Source: Parastagonospora avenae f. sp. tritici 18332-5 (lineage: Eukaryota; Ascomycota; Dothideomycetes; Pleosporales; Phaeosphaeriaceae). From it: a DNA stretch of 64,000 nt. The stretch is taken from positions 992,001 through 1,056,000 of the forward strand of contig JAFJTR010000001.1 of the NCBI GenBank assembly GCA_022559985.1. The letters run 5' to 3'. The notes below the pieces were generated by a model. The model was not told the origin of the DNA, did not search any database, and worked only from the letters and a program-made list of their open reading frames with translations. Below are positions 9,273-21,764 of this stretch, piece by piece (position 1 is the stretch's first letter; each line of letters begins with the position of its first letter). The position numbers and the translations under genes were made by a program.

Positions 9273-12200
9273 ATGTCAGACTACTCTGGATCTCCTTCAG
9301 ATAATCAAATTGACTTCCAGCAAGCGCCAAAACGAAAAGCTACCACAGCAGGACTGGACGGAAATCCAACTGGGCGTTCGGTCAAGAGGAGGGCTTCAAA
9401 GGCGTGCCAATGCTGTCGAGCGCGGAAAGTCCGGTGCAATGTCACCGAGCACGGTGCTCCCTGCACCAACTGCCGCTTGGACGAAGTCGACTGCATTGTG
9501 TCAGAAAGCAGGCGCAAAAAGTTAGTTCACTCCTCTAGTGCAATCCCAGGGCCTCTCAACATCAATGCGACTTTTCGATTGAAGCAACTGCGGATGTCGT
9601 CATGCGATTCGCTCTATCCCACCTTAGACTAGCTACTTGCAGCGCCTTCTCCTCACGCGTTCGGTCTTCTCAGCTCAGCCACGTTTCCCGCCTCGCATAC
9701 ACCACATGTGGTAGAATTTGGCTAATTTATACAGGAAATGGAGCAAAGATGACGAACAGACCGAATGCACAACCACGACAACGACAGCTACGCGCAAGCT
9801 TGCTTCACGCGATGCCCTGGACAACATCAATAATTTGAAGTCTGCCACATCACGAGGATCACATGAAGCAGAATCGCGGCGCGACGAGCATGTGCCTCAC
9901 TCAATTTGTTAGTAGCCAGCGAACAGATCTTCAACATTTCGTATTAACTAATTCTAGATCAAAATCATGGACACCGCGTCAACTCCATCAGCAACTTCTC
10001 CGACATGCAGCGACGACTCTCCATTACTTCGCAGATCAACGGTCTGCCCACCCTACCCTTCACACCTTTCGGGGATAACCGAGCCCCATTTTTTGGCAAC
10101 ATGCGACAAAAGTCGCCCTCGGGCGATCTTCCACGATTTATCAAGCCGCTGCCATCCAAAATTGGACCCGATGAAATATCGTACCTTGAAAAGAAGGGTG
10201 CGCTTACTGTACCAAAGGGCACTCTGCGTAGTGAGATGCTTCGTGCTTATGTCGAGTTTGTGCATCCATACATGCCATTACTGGACCTGCACGACTTCCT
10301 CACGGTAATTGACAAACAGGATGGAAGCAACGGCAAAGTCAGCTTGATTCTATTTCAGGCTGTCATGTTTGCTGGCTCGGCATTCGTTGACATGCAGCAC
10401 CTGCACACCGCGGGTTACGCAACGCGCAAGGAGGCTCGCAAAGACTTCTTTCAGAAGACTAGAGTAAGTTTCGAACCCCTTCCCTCATTTCGGTCGGTCT
10501 GTATTCGGCCGAGATGATATTCGTGGTTGATCGGACACGCCCAGAAGTTGGACATTTCTTGCACATGCCAAACATGTGAAAGAGCGTCTGCACGAAACCG
10601 TGCTAGCACATTAGTGACGTTTTTAACGCACCACCAGATCCTCTACGATTTTGATTACGAATCCGACCGCGTCTCGCTTGTCCAAGCTTTGCTGCTATTA
10701 ACGTACTATTATGAGACCCCTGACGACCAAAAAGACACCTGGCACTGGATGGGAGTTGCTACTTCAGTTGCGCATACCATTGGATTACATCGCAATCCTG
10801 ACAACACCAATTTAGACGTCAAACGCGTCAAGTTGTGGAAGCGGATATGGTGGTCCACATACATGCGAGATCGCCTGATCGCACTCGGCATGAGACGACC
10901 AACGCGCATAAAGACTGAAGATTTCGACGTCCCTATGCTCACAATGGATGACTTCGAAATTTCAGCCATTCCAGATGATATTACATGCATTCCAGCCGAC
11001 TGCCGTGTTGCAAGGGATACTGATATTCAGCGCCAACTGGCGATCATGTGCATAGAGAAGGCACGGTTATGTCTGTGCATTTCACATGTGCTGTCTAAGC
11101 AGTATTGCGTACTGAACAACAACCATGGCCTCCAAAATGATCGGACCACTATGATGCTACTTCCCAAAAAGCTCGACCCCGAGACAAGCGAAGTAAAGAC
11201 CTGCGATGACGAGCTGCAGAAGTGGGTGTCCGAATTGCCGGAAGAAGCTCAGTATTCGGACAAGCCCAGCGGTGAGGCCGCGATTGATCTTGCCAAATCG
11301 CTGCTTCACATGGTCTTCTTCACTACTTTGTCTGCATTGCATCGACCGCAAGTCCTGCCAAACTCCCAGGGTGGGCCAGCCAGTGCGCCGACGAAAGCCA
11401 ACGTCGAGTCTGATCTTCTCGATGTATCTCGCCGCAATGTCCGCCGTGCAGCATCCGCAATCACCTCAATCGCACAGCGTCTCGATACTGGGGGTCTAGT
11501 CAAATACCTACCCACAACAGGTGTGACAGTTCTCCTACCAGCCATCATTATCCACCTGCTCGACATCAAAGCACCAGAGGAGGAAACACGCCGTGTGTCC
11601 CTCCGCGGTTTCTGCCAATGCATGGCTGTCATGGGCAAGCTGCGTGACCTCTACGCCGCCGCCGACTACTCCGTAGCATTTCTCGAAGCGGCAATTCGTA
11701 AAGCCGGCATTCACGTGGCGCCCATGACCGCACAAGTCTCGCCCATACCAAAGCCATCGCCAGTCACAAGCGTCGAAGATCTCGTAGACGCCGGACGACG
11801 CCTCGACCTGGTCAACGCCGCTTCATCCGCAAGCATGAATCTCCAGCGCTCGACCCTAACCCCGCCCCCCGACAGCGGTACAACCAATATGACAGCGCTC
11901 GAGAAGCAGCCCAGCGATAACGTTACGGACGAAGAAGTCGCGCGCCGCCTAGAAACTTTCCTCGCGTCCACGCCCCCTGAATCAGACCACGAGCAAGTCT
12001 CCAGCATTACTATTTCCCAGGACGCGGCGCCGCCAAACATGGCTACCACTTCTACTGCGCAGCCCAATCCGGATGCTTTTCACAAGTGGATGACGTTGGA
12101 GATGACACCTAATAACAGCCTCGAGTTCATCAATCATCACCAGGACGACGACACACTGTTCTCGAGCTTACCGCTCAACAACGAATTTGACGATGGGGAC

Positions 12201-12329
12201 TTTGATTCGTTGCTGAATCTAGATGCCGTGGGCGAGACGTTCACCTTCGATGATGCTGCGCTAGACGGCGGGCTCGGCGATGTCGATTGGTTGGCGAACG
12301 GGGATATGGGGATTACTGTTGATTCGTGA
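9273..12329 (+). CDS. Zn2Cys6 transcription factor of the CTF1/FarA family
   Basis: Four exons join in phase, 9273-9520, 9735-9907, 9958-10463 and 10638-12329, giving 872 aa. The DNA-binding domain near residues 42-75 has the spacing Cx2Cx6Cx8Cx2Cx6C (ACQCCRARKVRC ... CTNCRLDEVDC). The middle part has PRFIKPLPSKIGPDEISYL, EFVHPYMPLLDLHDFL and the fungal-specific regulator domain (LVQALLLLTYYYETPDD, TIGLHRNP, RIWWSTYMRDR). These match cutinase transcription factor 1 and FarA/FarB, which turn on beta-oxidation and peroxisomal genes in response to fatty acids. The tail is acidic and rich in Asp/Ser/Pro, a likely activation region. Intron 1 is unusually long for this window (214 nt). The nearby peroxisomal acyl-CoA dehydrogenase is a plausible target. 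Confidence 0.9.
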
Positions 12330-13282
12330 GGATGTGGTGGTTACGAATTTCCTTTTTTCTGGGTAGTGTGGAAGTGGATACGGGTACAGGAAAAGTGCAA
12401 GTTGGATTTGGGTCAGGATGATATACCACGACGCATATGCACGGCGTCCTCTTAATGACCTGGGAAAAGAGTAGCATGAGTTTGAGTTTGAATTTGATCT
12501 TAATGACACCAAGAGCCACGGTTTTCACGTACACCTTCCTCTTGACGTATGCAGAATCAAAAAAAAACAGCACTTGGCATTCTGCACGATCCAATTCTAC
12601 ACATCCCAGCCCATACCTTCCCCCTCCGCCACACGTCCCCTATGCTCAAGATCTACACGCCAATCTTCAACATTTCCATGTGCCGAGTGGCAAACGCTAC
12701 CAGGGTCCAGCCAGCCCACTACAGTGGAGTCCCCTCTCCAAAGCGGGGACGTGGTGGGGTTGGACAAGGTGGGACTGGAACACAGCACAGCATGAACATT
12801 TGGATTTCTCTGGGGCGCTAGAAATGCGTTTGCACGGAAGCTGGCATCCGCATGTCAGCGCTCAGTTGCGGAGTCGTGTTCGGATTAGATGTGTAGCTGT
12901 AATGATAATGCATGTAGGATGAGTTTGGTGTGCCGAGATGCCGATGTCGTATAGCGTCTCCTGTGCTGCTTGGTAGAAAGTTGCTCATGGGCTTTGGTGC
13001 GTAAGGGCATGATTCTTGTGTGTCGCTTGTGGGATGTTTGTGCTGTGGCTGCTATCTACGACCATTTTTTTATCGGGGTTTTCCTTGCATGGTTGAAATG
13101 CGCTCCATGTGGTATTAATAAGATGGTAAGAGATGACAAAGAAGACAGTGCGAAAAACCACGCTCTATGCTGCCGATGTGAAGGGGGTGACGAACCCTGA
13201 CGCCTTTCCCATGAAACAATCTCTTGTTGAACCCCAGATTGATGATGTGCACGCGATTTCTGTGAGCGTGCTTGTCCTTTTC
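12330..13282. other. Convergent intergenic region, 3' ends of the regulator and ethanolamine kinase genes
   Basis: Open frames of up to 161 codons exist (12437-12922) but are low in complexity and without domains. I take the stretch as 3' untranslated sequence and spacer. Confidence 0.5.
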
Positions 13283-14640
13283 TCACTCTTCTTGTGCCCA
13301 TCTTTTCTCCCTTTCGGTGGTCTTTTGTTCCTTCCATGCCCAGTATTCGCCTAATCTGACTTCTGCGTAGCTCGCGTAGTCGAAGTCGATGAGCGAGATT
13401 TGTGCCTGGATCAGAGCCCATATGCCCCAGTAGAAGCCAGGTACGCCCCTGAATTTGTCTACCTGCTCAAACAGCTCGTCCAAGTCTGACTCGTTGTATG
13501 TTAGGTTCTGGTGTGTGCTGAAGCTTCGCAGGTACTCGCGGAGGAAGGCACGACGGGTGCTCCGTGTAGGCATTGCAGAGTAATCACAGTCGAAGCCACC
13601 CCATTCGGCGAAGTGGTTTGCGATGTCGAAAGATGCCGGCGCGGGCGAAGCGTATTCGTAATCGATAAAGGTTACCGTTGCAGCGGTTTCTGGTTCGTTC
13701 GATGCGCTCGACGCACTGGATCGACGGGAGGGTGAAGCCGATGAAGCCGATGGCTCGATGATTACGTTGCCAGACAGCAGGTCGCAGTGTGCGAATATGA
13801 ATTGATTCGCCCCGCAGACGCCTGGAGTATCGACTAGTAGCTGTGTCAGGCTCTGGAGTTCGGTCATCAGTTGCTCTCGTCGAGTCGATTGCGCAGTGGT
13901 GCTTGTTGGAAGCGCAAGAATCCATTTCTGCATCGTGGTCCACACGTTGGGAATGGGCTTCCCTGGTGTAAGTTGTGCCATGTCTACCAGTGAAGCACGT
14001 TTGTTGTGTGGTGATAGTTGTGAAGGTGCAGGGCACGTGCTGCTAATACTCGAAATAGGTAATGTTGCATGCCATTCTCCCAGCCTTTGAGCTACCCCTC
14101 GCCATACCTCTGGTCGACGCAGATCAGCAGGCGCGCATACTGTGCCTGACACGTATTTGTAAAGGAGACCGTTCTCAAACCGAGCATGGAGGGCGGGCGC
14201 GAGATTGTGACGGGCCAGGAGGCAGTGGGAGCGAGTCTCCTCTGTGCAGCAGTTAGCCTGGGCGATTGGCTTCAGTTAGGAATGACACATACTCTCGCGG
14301 TCGATGAGTACATCGGTACCCTTTCCATATGCTCGGAGCAATATGGCATCCTCATCTATCCCCGCCTTTGAGAGGCCTGGGAGCTTGTTCACCGCTTTTA
14401 GGAGCTACCCATTATTTAGCCAAATTCTCAAGACAAATCGGGTTCCGCAGAGCGCAGAGGCTTGCATACCGTATTCGTGATGCCATCGGTGAATCGAACG
14501 AACTCAATCGTATCTTTGGAGTCTCTCCATTCGGGTCGAAGGGCGAGAATAAGGTTGAGCGCTGAGTTGTGCGAGTCGGTGTTGTCGTAGTACTGAGGTA
14601 TGTGCCGTAGCGAATCATATGGTGACTGAGCCTTACTCAT
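13283..14640 (-). CDS. EKI1: Ethanolamine kinase
   Basis: Three exons on the minus strand, 14640-14470, 14404-14293 and 14241-13283, join in phase to 413 aa. The N-terminal exon gives FVRFTDGITNT, the nucleotide-binding loop of choline/ethanolamine kinases. Exon 2 has LRAYGKGTDVLIDRE. Exon 3 has the catalytic Brenner motif FIFAHCDLLSGNVI and FIDYEYASPAPASFDIANHF. The enzyme phosphorylates ethanolamine (perhaps also choline) in the Kennedy pathway for phosphatidylethanolamine. A Ser-rich insertion lies between the catalytic Asn and the DYEY motif. The frame is open upstream to an ATG at 14760; 14640 was preferred because the extra 40 residues look unlike the family. Confidence 0.92.
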
Positions 14641-15801
14641 GGTGGAACCTGCCGCAACGTTGTCAGCACAGGGTGTGGATTTTGAAGTTGTGGCTTGTAG
14701 TCGCAAGACGAAGAAAGAAGACCTCGGCGAACACAAAAGGCAGGAGAAGATAGTGGGCACCTACGCAATGTGGAAGGAGCGACTATATATCAGCGCTGCC
14801 TGTGAATAGAGGAAATATGCTTGTGTGACTTGTACAAAAGGTGCAGCAGAGAAGCGCAGACTGTCAGAGCAATCGCAAATGGGAGAGAGCGTGGGGACGA
14901 AATCAAGGGTATCAAGGGTCGCTGCACGCGACCACTTGGGCCAAAGCGGCGCATACACCCCTGACCGCCTCCATGTCTAGAACTGTATTAAAGCTTGCCA
15001 ATCATCTCAAAGACCCTGCAAGGGTGGGGTCCAATGGCATCCCTCGGCAAGATGACATAAGTTAAGAAATGATCAGCGAGGTTAGTTCTCACTGGCTGGC
15101 AGCCAATCAATCGAGTGGATCTAGTACGTTCAATCCTGCCGTTTGATAGATTTAATACATATTTGACAGACAGTCGCCCCAGGCACATGCACTCGGCCTC
15201 ATATGAAAGCCACAATGACGTCCAACGTCCACAGCCTCATGTGCGCGCGCAGTACTCCACAGCCTACAATCGCTGCCGGCAATTCGCTCTCGCGGTTAGG
15301 TCGGATCCATCAGCGATCACATACGTTGTGTATTCTCCAGGTGAGAGACTGTCACATGTCAGACGATACTCGATGACGTTGCGGCGAACGAGTCCTGCCT
15401 GAATGCTCAGTTGGGTGCCCGCGATGGTCAATAGTGGCGCAGTAAGACACGTATATCAATCGAAAAACGATGGCTTGCTCCGTTGTCTGTCTCTGAAGTT
15501 GCAGGAAAAGCAAGAAACAGCTATTACAGCTAGACTGCGACAGCAGTCTAAGATGAAAGGGAAAATCATTAGAAAAAGATGTGAGTACCTCTAGAGAGCC
15601 TCTTTACACAGGCGAGAAACATCATTCAGCATATAAAATTTCAAAAGCCGTTGAATCTCGCTTTTTCTGCAACGTAGGAGCCTGTATACTTGATGCGGTT
15701 GTGCCACGTTATCCTGTAAATGTAATGCGATTGTACCGCGTTATGTATCCGTCTATATATGCCGTTGTATGCAGTCGTCCTATCAAACAGATTGTGACAT
15801 A
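14641..15801. other. Intergenic region upstream of ethanolamine kinase and downstream of IML2
   Basis: It holds the promoter of the kinase gene and the 3' region of IML2. Only short frames without domains were found. Confidence 0.5.
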
Positions 15802-18346
15802 TCAACACTGTACACCCAGCTTTCTGAGTGTATCTTTCCCTGTCGTGATTTTCATGCCAATTCTGTAAAAGCATAGTTAGCGAATAGCCCCAGCAAGATG
15901 AGAGAGTGAAACAGAGTACGAACCTGGCGTCTAGATCGAAGCCATCCCACTGTGTGACCTCCTGAAGCCAATCTCTGCACTTATTCAAGGTCTCCATATG
16001 TTGCGCCGGTCGGCCGTCAACATCAGCCTCTCTCCAGAGATTAGCGGCCATCTCGTAGCGTGCACAAGGCGCGGTCCAGTTATCCTTCAAGTGGCCCTTG
16101 AACAGCAACTTATCCTGAGGAATAATCTCCTTCTCGAGGATCGCCTTGGCCTCTGTAGTTCTGTTCATGTTCCGGTACGCGGATGCGCGGAGGACGGCTA
16201 GGATGGACTTTTCGTCCAGGCCCTCCTTCTCCCAGTGCGGGTTGGCGGCAGACTCGCTCCAGGCTAGGTTTTCCAGAGATGTCTCGAGATGGTGGTCCTT
16301 CATGCGCTTGGTGCCGTTCCAGAAGTAGATCATCTCTTCGACTGGAGAGACGCCGATGGCATCAATCATGTCGCAATTCCACTCCTTGGCTCGGGCCTCC
16401 CATTTCTGGAGCTTGCGGTTGACGAAAATGTCAAAAGGCAGTTGGCGACCCATAAACCTCTTCTTGCCAATGTTCGGTAGAACGTTCTCGAAGAACTTCT
16501 TTGCTTCAGCTGCGTACTTTGTCGCAGCCTCTGGGTCGGTCGCCTTGTTTCGACGATAAAGTTCAACATAGGCGGCACCGCAAATATACCAGTACAAAGC
16601 GTGACTCCAGTTGTTGAGTTCGACACACTTTTGGAAAGCAACTGCTGTGGCCTTGTAATCATGCATGTACATGTTGTCCAGACTGCTCTCGAACCAACTG
16701 AGCGCCTCGAGTTGTCTCAATTGTGACTGCAACACATCAGCTTTTGCACATGCAACTGGGCCGCATGATACTAACCTGCCCCGCTTCTTCAATAATGAGG
16801 ACAGCCTTCTCCAACTCGCAGTCCGCAGCCGTCATGCGCGACTCTTCGAGCAACCAGAGATGGCTCTTCGGGTATCGCTCGCGCATCACGCGCAGCAGCG
16901 CCTTGCATCGCTCCTTGGGATACGATCCGTCTCCAGAAGATGGGATGATGTCACAAATGCTCGTGAAGCCGTTCAAGTAACCCATGAGCACAACACCAGC
17001 CATGGCACCATGAATATCATGGAACTTTGTAGCTTGCCAAAGCATTTGCATGCCCCGCTCCCGGTCGCCCTTAAAGCCTACAATCTTCAGCAACGAAGAG
17101 AACGCAGGCGGTACGAATGACAGAAGCAGTAGAAGCATGCCGAAGCAGAAGTTTGAACCTGCGAGAATGAATCTGTCCACGGGGTGTTCACTAAAAGTTG
17201 AGATGTCCATATCGGGGTTATCGCTCATCGTGAGCTTCTCGAAGTCTTCTATGGTGTCTGGAACGGCGATGGTCGGGTTGTTGTTCGAGGCGGGCAGACC
17301 ACTTGCTGAACTGGAGTCAAGTTCAAGCTTCTTTTGCGAATTATCGAGCGCAATAGAACTATCCTTGCCAGCCGGTACATTGATGTGCCCCATGTATTCA
17401 CCTGGTGTCACATTCCCACTTTTATCCTCAGCAGCGTCCACGAAATCGAAGTCATCATCATCTCCGTTGCCTGTCTTTTTCGAAGGAGCAGTAGCAGCTG
17501 GTACCACAGACTCTGGATTCTGCTTGAGACTCGCAGTGGAAGCATCAGCAGATGGTCCAGTCTTGATCCCACTGGCCGACGTTTTCGAGCGCAGCGACCC
17601 CGTCTTTGAGCCTGCCAATCCCGCCTTCTGCGACTTGCTGGAGCCAGCCGTGTTGATACTGCTTGTGCTCCTCTGCTTCAAGAAATTCTTCTCGTACTCC
17701 ATTATGCCTTCCAACGCGAGGTATGCCTTCCTCAGCTTGTAGAAACTCTTGATAGCCTCTGTCAAGCTCTCGTTCAAAAGTCCAACCACCGCGGCCATCA
17801 ATTGTGCCTCTGCCTGGCATACTGCGTATTCCGTTCCTGGAGGGTATATCGGGGAGTGGTATGCGTTGGTGTCTTTCGCTGCTCGCTTTTGTTGCTCGTA
17901 GGCGGTGCATTCCGCTTGATAGAGAGCGTCGGCGGCTACATTGTATGTCAGCTTATAGCCCAACTAGACGGATACAAAAGCTCGTCGAACCTTGTCGCAT
18001 GGTTTCTTGTTCGAAACCCAGAGTTGCTCGCATGAACATGCACACGCCAGCCCCAAGCTGTCCTCGTAAGCTTCTCAAATCCACATACTACAGCCAATTC
18101 GCGTGTGAGGTATGCGTACTTGATGGAAGGAAGAAGTGCCCTTGTTGAGATGAGCTTCGGCTGAATCGAGGTCATCGTTCATAATATACGTGACGGAGCT
18201 CATGGCATCCTCGACTATGTATCCTGTCAGTGGCAACCAAGCAATGATTTTCCAGCACACTCACTCTGGGCCAACTCATCCACAGTATCGAGGCTTTTCG
18301 TATTCGTCGGCGCTTTGGCCCTGAGCCATCCTCCGATCTTCAGCAT
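15802..18346 (-). CDS. IML2: Iml2-type TPR protein (DUF3808 family, inclusion-body clearance)
   Basis: Six exons on the minus strand (18346-18265, 18214-18120, 18057-17991, 17935-16776, 16726-15924, 15862-15802) keep one frame and give 755 aa. Family landmarks are the start MLKIGGWLRAKAP, LNKGTSSFHQLGAGV, FMRATLGFEQETMRQA, and the C-terminal TPR-like part with CVELNNWSHALYWYICGAAY, KRFMGRQLPFDIFVNRKLQK and the end GKDTLRKLGVQC. In yeast Iml2 acts at mitochondria and lipid droplets in clearing protein inclusions. A Ser/Ala/Lys-rich linker of about 150 residues in exon 4 looks disordered. The five short introns hide the N- and C-terminal parts from simple ORF scans. Confidence 0.9.
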
Positions 18347-18971
18347 CTTGCAAAAGCACTACCTCAATGAGAGGTGGTAAGGGTGAAAGAGCGTGTGAGA
18401 AGTGATGGAAGAAAGGAAGGACGAGCAAGCGCAATTGACGAACACAGGAATAGCACCAGTCCAACAGCCGGCGTACGACGCGGCTCGAGCAGCGGAGACA
18501 CCAAGCGCTGCGACCCTCCCAGACGGCCTACAGACTGCTTCGTCCGTTCGGAGTTAAAACCAAAGGTACGTCATCTACGCCTCAGGCTTATCATGGCAAC
18601 TCGAAGCAACAGCAGCGCTGAGGCCGGGACGATATTCCGCAAAATGTAGAAGTGAACCCTTGTCAACAAGTATCGGCCCTTGCATCCCGATCTTAAATCC
18701 TATCACGATTCAAGGTACCCCGCTGTGCCGGTGCATCCATGCAGGCTGCCCAGGTGGACAAATGCGTGAGCACGTGATCTCACCCGGAGACCGCACGCGC
18801 TAAGCCCATCGCCGCTTCCGCCGCTGTGAGAGCCGCATCAAGCTCCAATCCAAGCTCACCTTCACGAACCACAAACATACACCTCCCTCCACGAACCAGC
18901 CTCTCCTCCGCGACCACCCTCCCACACCAAGCAATCACCCAAAAATCCACACCACACAAACACACACAACA
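18347..18971. promoter_or_regulatory. Bidirectional promoter between IML2 and SEM1
   Basis: The two genes diverge from this 625-bp stretch. The part nearest SEM1 is very rich in C and A with CACA and CCACC runs, a typical fungal leader. No coding sequence is apparent. Confidence 0.55.
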
Positions 18972-19337
18972 ATGTCCGCCCCACCCTCCAAACCCACCAC
19001 CACCACCACCACGGCCGCCGACTCCAAACCCACCGACGCAAAGAAACCCGCCGTCCTCGAGGAAGACGACGAGTTCGAGGACTTCCCTGTCGAAGACTGG
19101 ACCGAGGAGGAGACGCAGATCCCCAACGGCAATGCGCATCTGTGGGAGGAAAGCTGGGATGACGATGATACGAATGAGGATTTTGCCGTGCAGTTGAGGT
19201 ATGATTTACACCCGAGGGCGAGAGAGAGAGATGGAGAGAGAGCGTAGAGATCTCTGCGGATTTCGGAAAACTGGGAATGGGGAGCGAGTTTATGCTAACG
19301 TTGTGACAGGGAGGAGTTGAAGAAGTTGGGGAAATGA
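18972..19337 (+). CDS. SEM1: 26S proteasome lid subunit Sem1/Dss1
   Basis: Two exons, 18972-19198 and 19310-19337, give 84 aa. The small acidic protein has the two tryptophan blocks of the family, [14 protein letters not shown] and [21 protein letters not shown], and ends REELKKLGK, coded by the second exon. Sem1 holds the proteasome lid together and also joins mRNA export and BRCA2-type complexes. An ACC repeat near the start gives six threonines in a row, a spot likely to vary in length. Confidence 0.95.
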
Positions 19338-19610
19338 GCGGAGCTGAGGAGGGAGGATAGCGGGATGTACTGAGGAACCTGAAGCTACATGCATATATAT
19401 TGGAAATGCGATGAGCCTGGGAAGGCACGGGTCGAAAAGGAGCGATGGTCCCGAGACATGGAACTGTACACACGATACACGGGATTATGAATGGAGCTGC
19501 AGTTCAGGCTCTTATTCCGCTCTGACAAAGCTACTCTACACGAATCATAATTTCGAAGAAGAAGTGCCTTTCTCCCACTAAGCTTCTACTCTGCTTTCTG
19601 ACATGCAAGT

Positions 19611-20976
19611 CTACTTACTTGACAGCGCAGACACACCAGGCAGGTCCTTGCCCTCGAGCAGCTCCAGCGACGCACCGCCGCCAGTCGAGACATGGCTCAG
19701 CTTGTCCTCAACACCGTACTTGGCAGCAACAGTCGCGGTGTCACCTCCACCAATGATGACAATCTTGCCGCTCTGCGCCGCCTCAACAGCAGCATCGAGC
19801 GTCTCCTTGGTGCCCTTAGCGAACTTCTCAAACTCGAACACACCAGCGGGCCCGTTCCAGAGGATCGTCTTCGCCTCGCTGATAGCATCCTTGTACAGCT
19901 TGATCGACTTGTCTCCGCAGTCGAGACCCATCCAGCCATCTGGGATACCGTCCTTATCCTCAGCATAGCCCGTGTTAGCATCCTTGTCGAACTTGTCCGC
20001 GGTGATGTAATCCACCGGCAGGACAATCTTGACATTGTTCTTCTTCGCCTTCTCCACGAGGTCCTTGACCGTCTTGCTGCCCGCCTCGTCGAACAGACTG
20101 TTGCCAATCTTGACGCCCTCGAGCGTCTTCTTGAATGTGAAGGACATGCCGCCGCAGATGATCAGGCTGTCGACTTTGCCAAGCAGGTTGTCGATGAGCT
20201 GGATCTTGTCGCTGACTTTGGCGCCGCCGAGGATGGCGAGGAAGGGGCGCTTGGGCTCTTCGAGAGCTTGCGCAAAGTAGTCGAGCTCCTTCTTGACGAG
20301 GAAGCCCGAGGCCTTTTGTGGGAGGTCTACGCCGACCATGGAGCTGTGTGCGCGGTGGGCGGTACCGAAAGCATCGTCTGGACAGTCGTCAGCATACACA
20401 CAACAAAATGGATACATCGCAAAGACTCACTGATGTAGATATCACCAAGGGCCGTCAATCCCTTCCTGAACTCATCCACCTTCGCCTTGTCAACCTTCTG
20501 CTTCTTGCCCTCATCATCCTTGTAGCTGCCCTCCTCCTCCGCGTGGAAGCGCAAGTTCTCCAACAGGATGACCTGTCCGTCACTAGCCTTGTTGACCGTC
20601 TCCTCGACCTGCTTGCCGACGCAGTCCTCGGTAAATGTCACGCTTGTGCCCAGCAGCTTCTCGAGCTCGGGAACAACCGGCTTGAGACTGTACTTCGGGT
20701 TGGGCTTGCCGTCTGGCCGGCCGAGATGGCTCATGAGCACGACGGCTTTGGCGCCGTTGTCGCGCGCATATTTGATGGTGGGGAGAGCGCCGACAATGCG
20801 CTGGTTGTTGGTGATCTTGTCGCCGTCGAGGGGGACGTTGAAGTCGACCTGGAGAGTGAACTGTCAGATTTTGAAGCTGTGATGTACTTGGAGTGGAGTG
20901 CCAAACGTACTCGAATGAGGACACGCTTGTCCTTCAGGTCGACGTCCGCAATGGAAAGCTTGTTGGAAAGAGACAT
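19611..20976 (-). CDS. PGK1: Phosphoglycerate kinase
   Basis: Three exons on the minus strand, 20976-20911, 20848-20431 and 20377-19611, give 416 aa, the normal fungal length. The protein has [37 protein letters not shown], the hinge region, [11 protein letters not shown] and the nucleotide-binding GGGDTATVA. It makes ATP and 3-phosphoglycerate from 1,3-bisphosphoglycerate in glycolysis. Codon use is strongly biased to C-ending codons, as expected of a highly expressed gene. It converges on SEM1 with a 273-bp gap. A consensus GTAAGT donor overlaps the stop codon (19613-19618). Confidence 0.97.
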
Positions 20977-21764
20977 GCTGGAAGTGTCTTGGTGGTACTG
21001 TGATGGATGTGCGTCAGCTCTATGCTTATAGAAAGCTTGGAAAGGTGAGTGCAAGAGAATCTGAACAACAATTGATTTGTAGACGATTGAACTGGTCTGA
21101 AATCGCTTACGTCGATTGTGTGTGTGTATGGGGAGAGAACTGCGTGGGACTTGTTGGATGTTTGTTGTTGAGCCACTATGTCATGGGAGCTCTGGCGGGG
21201 CAGTTGCGCGCGGCGGGGTGGGGTGAGACAATTTCTGGTACAGAGGCTTGAAGCTTCCTTATCGAATCACAAAAGCAAGCAACATGTCAAATCGCCGGAT
21301 CGAGGAGAGATTAGTAAACGCTAGACAGGCACAGAATGTTTCGAGCTCCGGCCGCGTTTCGTCGTAGCCATATCCCGCGGCCGAGAGGGGTGCTCCAAGA
21401 TCGAGACTTCAGGTCTGAACTCTCTTTGGATCATACGGCAGCTTGATATGCCTCGCTATCTCACGAAACTCGCGCCATGTCAATTTGTCGCAGACACAAG
21501 ATTCGTCGCTGAGAAGCATGCTAGGAGGATAAAGATAGCATTCTGTTAAGACCTAACGAGGGGACATATACAGTACCATAACCCGCTTCAACAGACGAGA
21601 TCAACTGACCTATCGTTATACAAAACCGCGACGCCCAATTGCCAACCCAGAGTATGCAAGACTGACGCGCGCATGAAAAGAAGGGTACTCCGCAATGCCA
21701 AAACCGGGACCAGACACGCTCAAGGACCAGAAATGTACAAGGGAAATCGTATCACATGTCGGAT
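20977..21764. promoter_or_regulatory. PGK promoter and 3' region of the Mpv17-type gene
   Basis: The stretch precedes PGK on the minus strand and follows the Mpv17-type gene. No TATA box or gene was recognised. Confidence 0.45.

Noticed and set aside
12437..12922. 161-codon frame after the transcription-factor gene
   Set aside because: Low-complexity 3' sequence with several overlapping frames; no domain.
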